Shown here: positions 62,523 through 64,000 of the stretch, piece after piece
How positions within the stretch are numbered: the stretch's first letter is position 1
Layout: each line of letters begins with the position of its first letter
Assembly: GCF_018294505.1 (NCBI RefSeq)
Contig: NC_057813.1
Span: 321,453,955 to 321,517,954 of the forward strand
Length of the DNA stretch: 64,000 bases
Direction of reading: 5' to 3'
From: Triticum aestivum
Lineage: Eukaryota > Streptophyta > Magnoliopsida > Poales > Poaceae
Notes under the pieces: generated by a model
What the model was told of the DNA's origin: nothing
Databases searched by the model: none
What the model saw: the letters and a program-made list of their open reading frames with translations, nothing else
Program-made: the position numbers and the translations under genes

Positions 62523-64000
62523 TATTCTCATGAACATTAGAATCATTACCAAGAAACGAAAGTACCTGGTAATTTAGTTGGCGTGCACGAGCTCTAGTAA
62601 TTGGTCCAGTATGTATAGCAGCAGGGGCTGTGGGTGTAACAATTGTATTGATGTCCTCATCATCCTCCCCTTCTTGAAATGAAGTCGTCCTCGACGGAAG
62701 TTCATCTTCCTCACCCAAATAAGGCTTCAAATCTGCAATGTTAAAAGTGGGACTAACCCCAAAATCTGCAGGCAGCTCAAGTTTATATGCATTATCATTT
62801 ATTTTCTCTAACACCTTAAAGGGACCATCAGCACGTGGCATTAACTTTGATTTGCGCAAATCAGGAAATCTATCCTTACGCAAATGTAACCAAACAAGAT
62901 CTCCAGGTGCAAACACAACATGTTTTCTACCCTTATCTCCAGCAAGTTTATATTTAGCATTCATGCGCTCAATGTTTTCCTTAGTTAACTCATGCATTTT
63001 TAAAATCAATTCAGCACGTTGTTTAGCATCAAAATTAACCTTCTCCGAAGATGGAAGAGGCAACAAATCAATAGGTGCACGAGGTAGGAAACCATACACA
63101 ACTTCAAAAGGGCACATCTTAGTAGTAGAATGCAATGAACGATTATAAGCAAATTCAATATGAGGCAAGCATTCCTCCCACATTTTCTTATTATTCTTCA
63201 AAACAGCCCTAAGCATAGTAGACAACGTTCTATTGACTACTTCAGTTTGTCCATCAGTTTGGGGGTGACAAGTAGTACTAAAAAGCAGTTTAGTCCCCAA
63301 CTTAGCCCATAAACATCTCCAAAAGTGGCTAAGAAATTTAGTATCACGATCTGAAACAATAGTATTTGGCACACCATGCAAGCGAATAATTTCACGAAAG
63401 AACAAATCAGCAACATTAACAGCATCATCGCTTTTATGACATGGTATAAAGTGTGCCATTTTCGAGAATCTATCCACGACAACAAATATGCTATCCCTCC
63501 CCTTCTTTGTTCGAGGTAAACCTAAAACAAAGTCCATAGATATATCCTCCCAAGGAACACTAGGTACAGGCAAAGGCATATATAAACCATGAGGATTGAG
63601 TCGTGACTTAGCTTTTTGACATGTAGTGCAGCGAGCAATAAAACGCTCAACATCCCGTCTCATCTTTGGCCAAAAGAAATGTGTAGCAAGTACGTCCTCC
63701 GTCTTCTTCACGCCAAAGTGTCCCATTAATCCTCCTCCATGCGCCTCCTGCAACAACAAAAGACGAACGGAGCTAGCTGGAATGCATAGCTTGTTAGCAC
63801 GAAACACAAATCCATCGTTAACAAAAACTTGTTCCACATTCTTCCTTCTTTACAATTCTGCATTACATCTTTAAAATCAGCATCATGCACATATTGATCT
63901 TTGATGGTCTCCAAACCAAATATTTTGAAGTCAAGTTGTGAAAGCATAGTATAGCGACGAGACAATGCATCAGCAATAACATTTTCTTTTCCCTTCTTGT
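62359..64000 (-). pseudogene. CRM-clade pol (RNase H end, integrase, C-terminal CR-like region), partial
   Basis: Enters at the right window edge with the RNase H end (ADALSRRYTMLSQLDFK). A frameshift near 63822 follows, then a 492-codon frame: HHCC zinc finger (H33, H40, C70, C73), catalytic D102 (MDFVLGLP), D163 (VSDRDTKF) and E199 (GQTEVVNR), giving D-35-E. After the core comes the [19 protein letters not shown] module and the tail [20 protein letters not shown], with no chromodomain. Absence of a chromodomain plus the tail running ~54 residues into the 3' LTR fits the centromeric CRM clade (Cereba type in Triticeae). Integrase itself is intact in this frame; the rest lies outside the window. 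Confidence 0.85.

Overview
The window looks like intergenic DNA from a large grass genome of the wheat tribe (Triticeae). It contains Sabrina-like Athila LTRs, CRM-type centromeric chromovirus sequence, Tekay-type chromoviruses and Tat-lineage Gypsy elements. I see no convincing host gene, tRNA or rRNA gene. Family names rest on recognition from memory; LTR ends, target-site duplications (TSDs), primer-binding sites (PBS), polypurine tracts (PPT) and coding breaks are read directly from the sequence.

Layout. (1) 1-22328: a minus-strand Sabrina-like element was hit twice by one Tekay-like family. The first hit is a minus-strand LTR at 1-588. The second is a plus-strand element at 1923-19218 with TSD GAAAC, whose empty site survives in a second Sabrina copy near 61446. 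Its 5' LTR carries a 3.5 kb rearranged insert (3558-7081), its 3' LTR carries two assembly gaps, and it has an extra ORF (9953-10726) before gag. (2) 22329-26923: a mosaic of LTR fragments, including a Sabrina LTR in the opposite orientation. (3) 26924-28193: eroded spliced-looking exons. (4) 28194-49330: a plus-strand Tat element. It is split by a minus-strand Tat element at 28617-45679 (TSD GAGGC), which is itself split by a plus-strand non-autonomous LTR element at 33930-42399. (5) 49541-51620: the 3' LTR of a minus-strand Tat-like element with an antisense, intron-containing ORF inside it. (6) About 51615-57354: the 5'-truncated second Tekay-like element with 3' LTR, inserted in a CRM-like element (57355-58214). 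(7) 58215-61745: the second Sabrina fragment. (8) 61746-64000: a minus-strand CRM-like element running off the window.

Every pol gene seen here is broken by stops, frameshifts or truncation, so nothing looks autonomously active. The most interesting parts are passenger ORFs that are not gag or pol. These are a dsRNA-binding-like ORF behind a possible alternative splice acceptor in the Tekay-like element, a B3-domain-like ORF antisense to the Tat element with its own TATA box, intron-containing antisense ORFs resembling the putative gypsy-type transposon family, and a non-autonomous element with long unrecognised ORFs, repeated leader hairpins and arrays of a palindromic motif in its LTRs.
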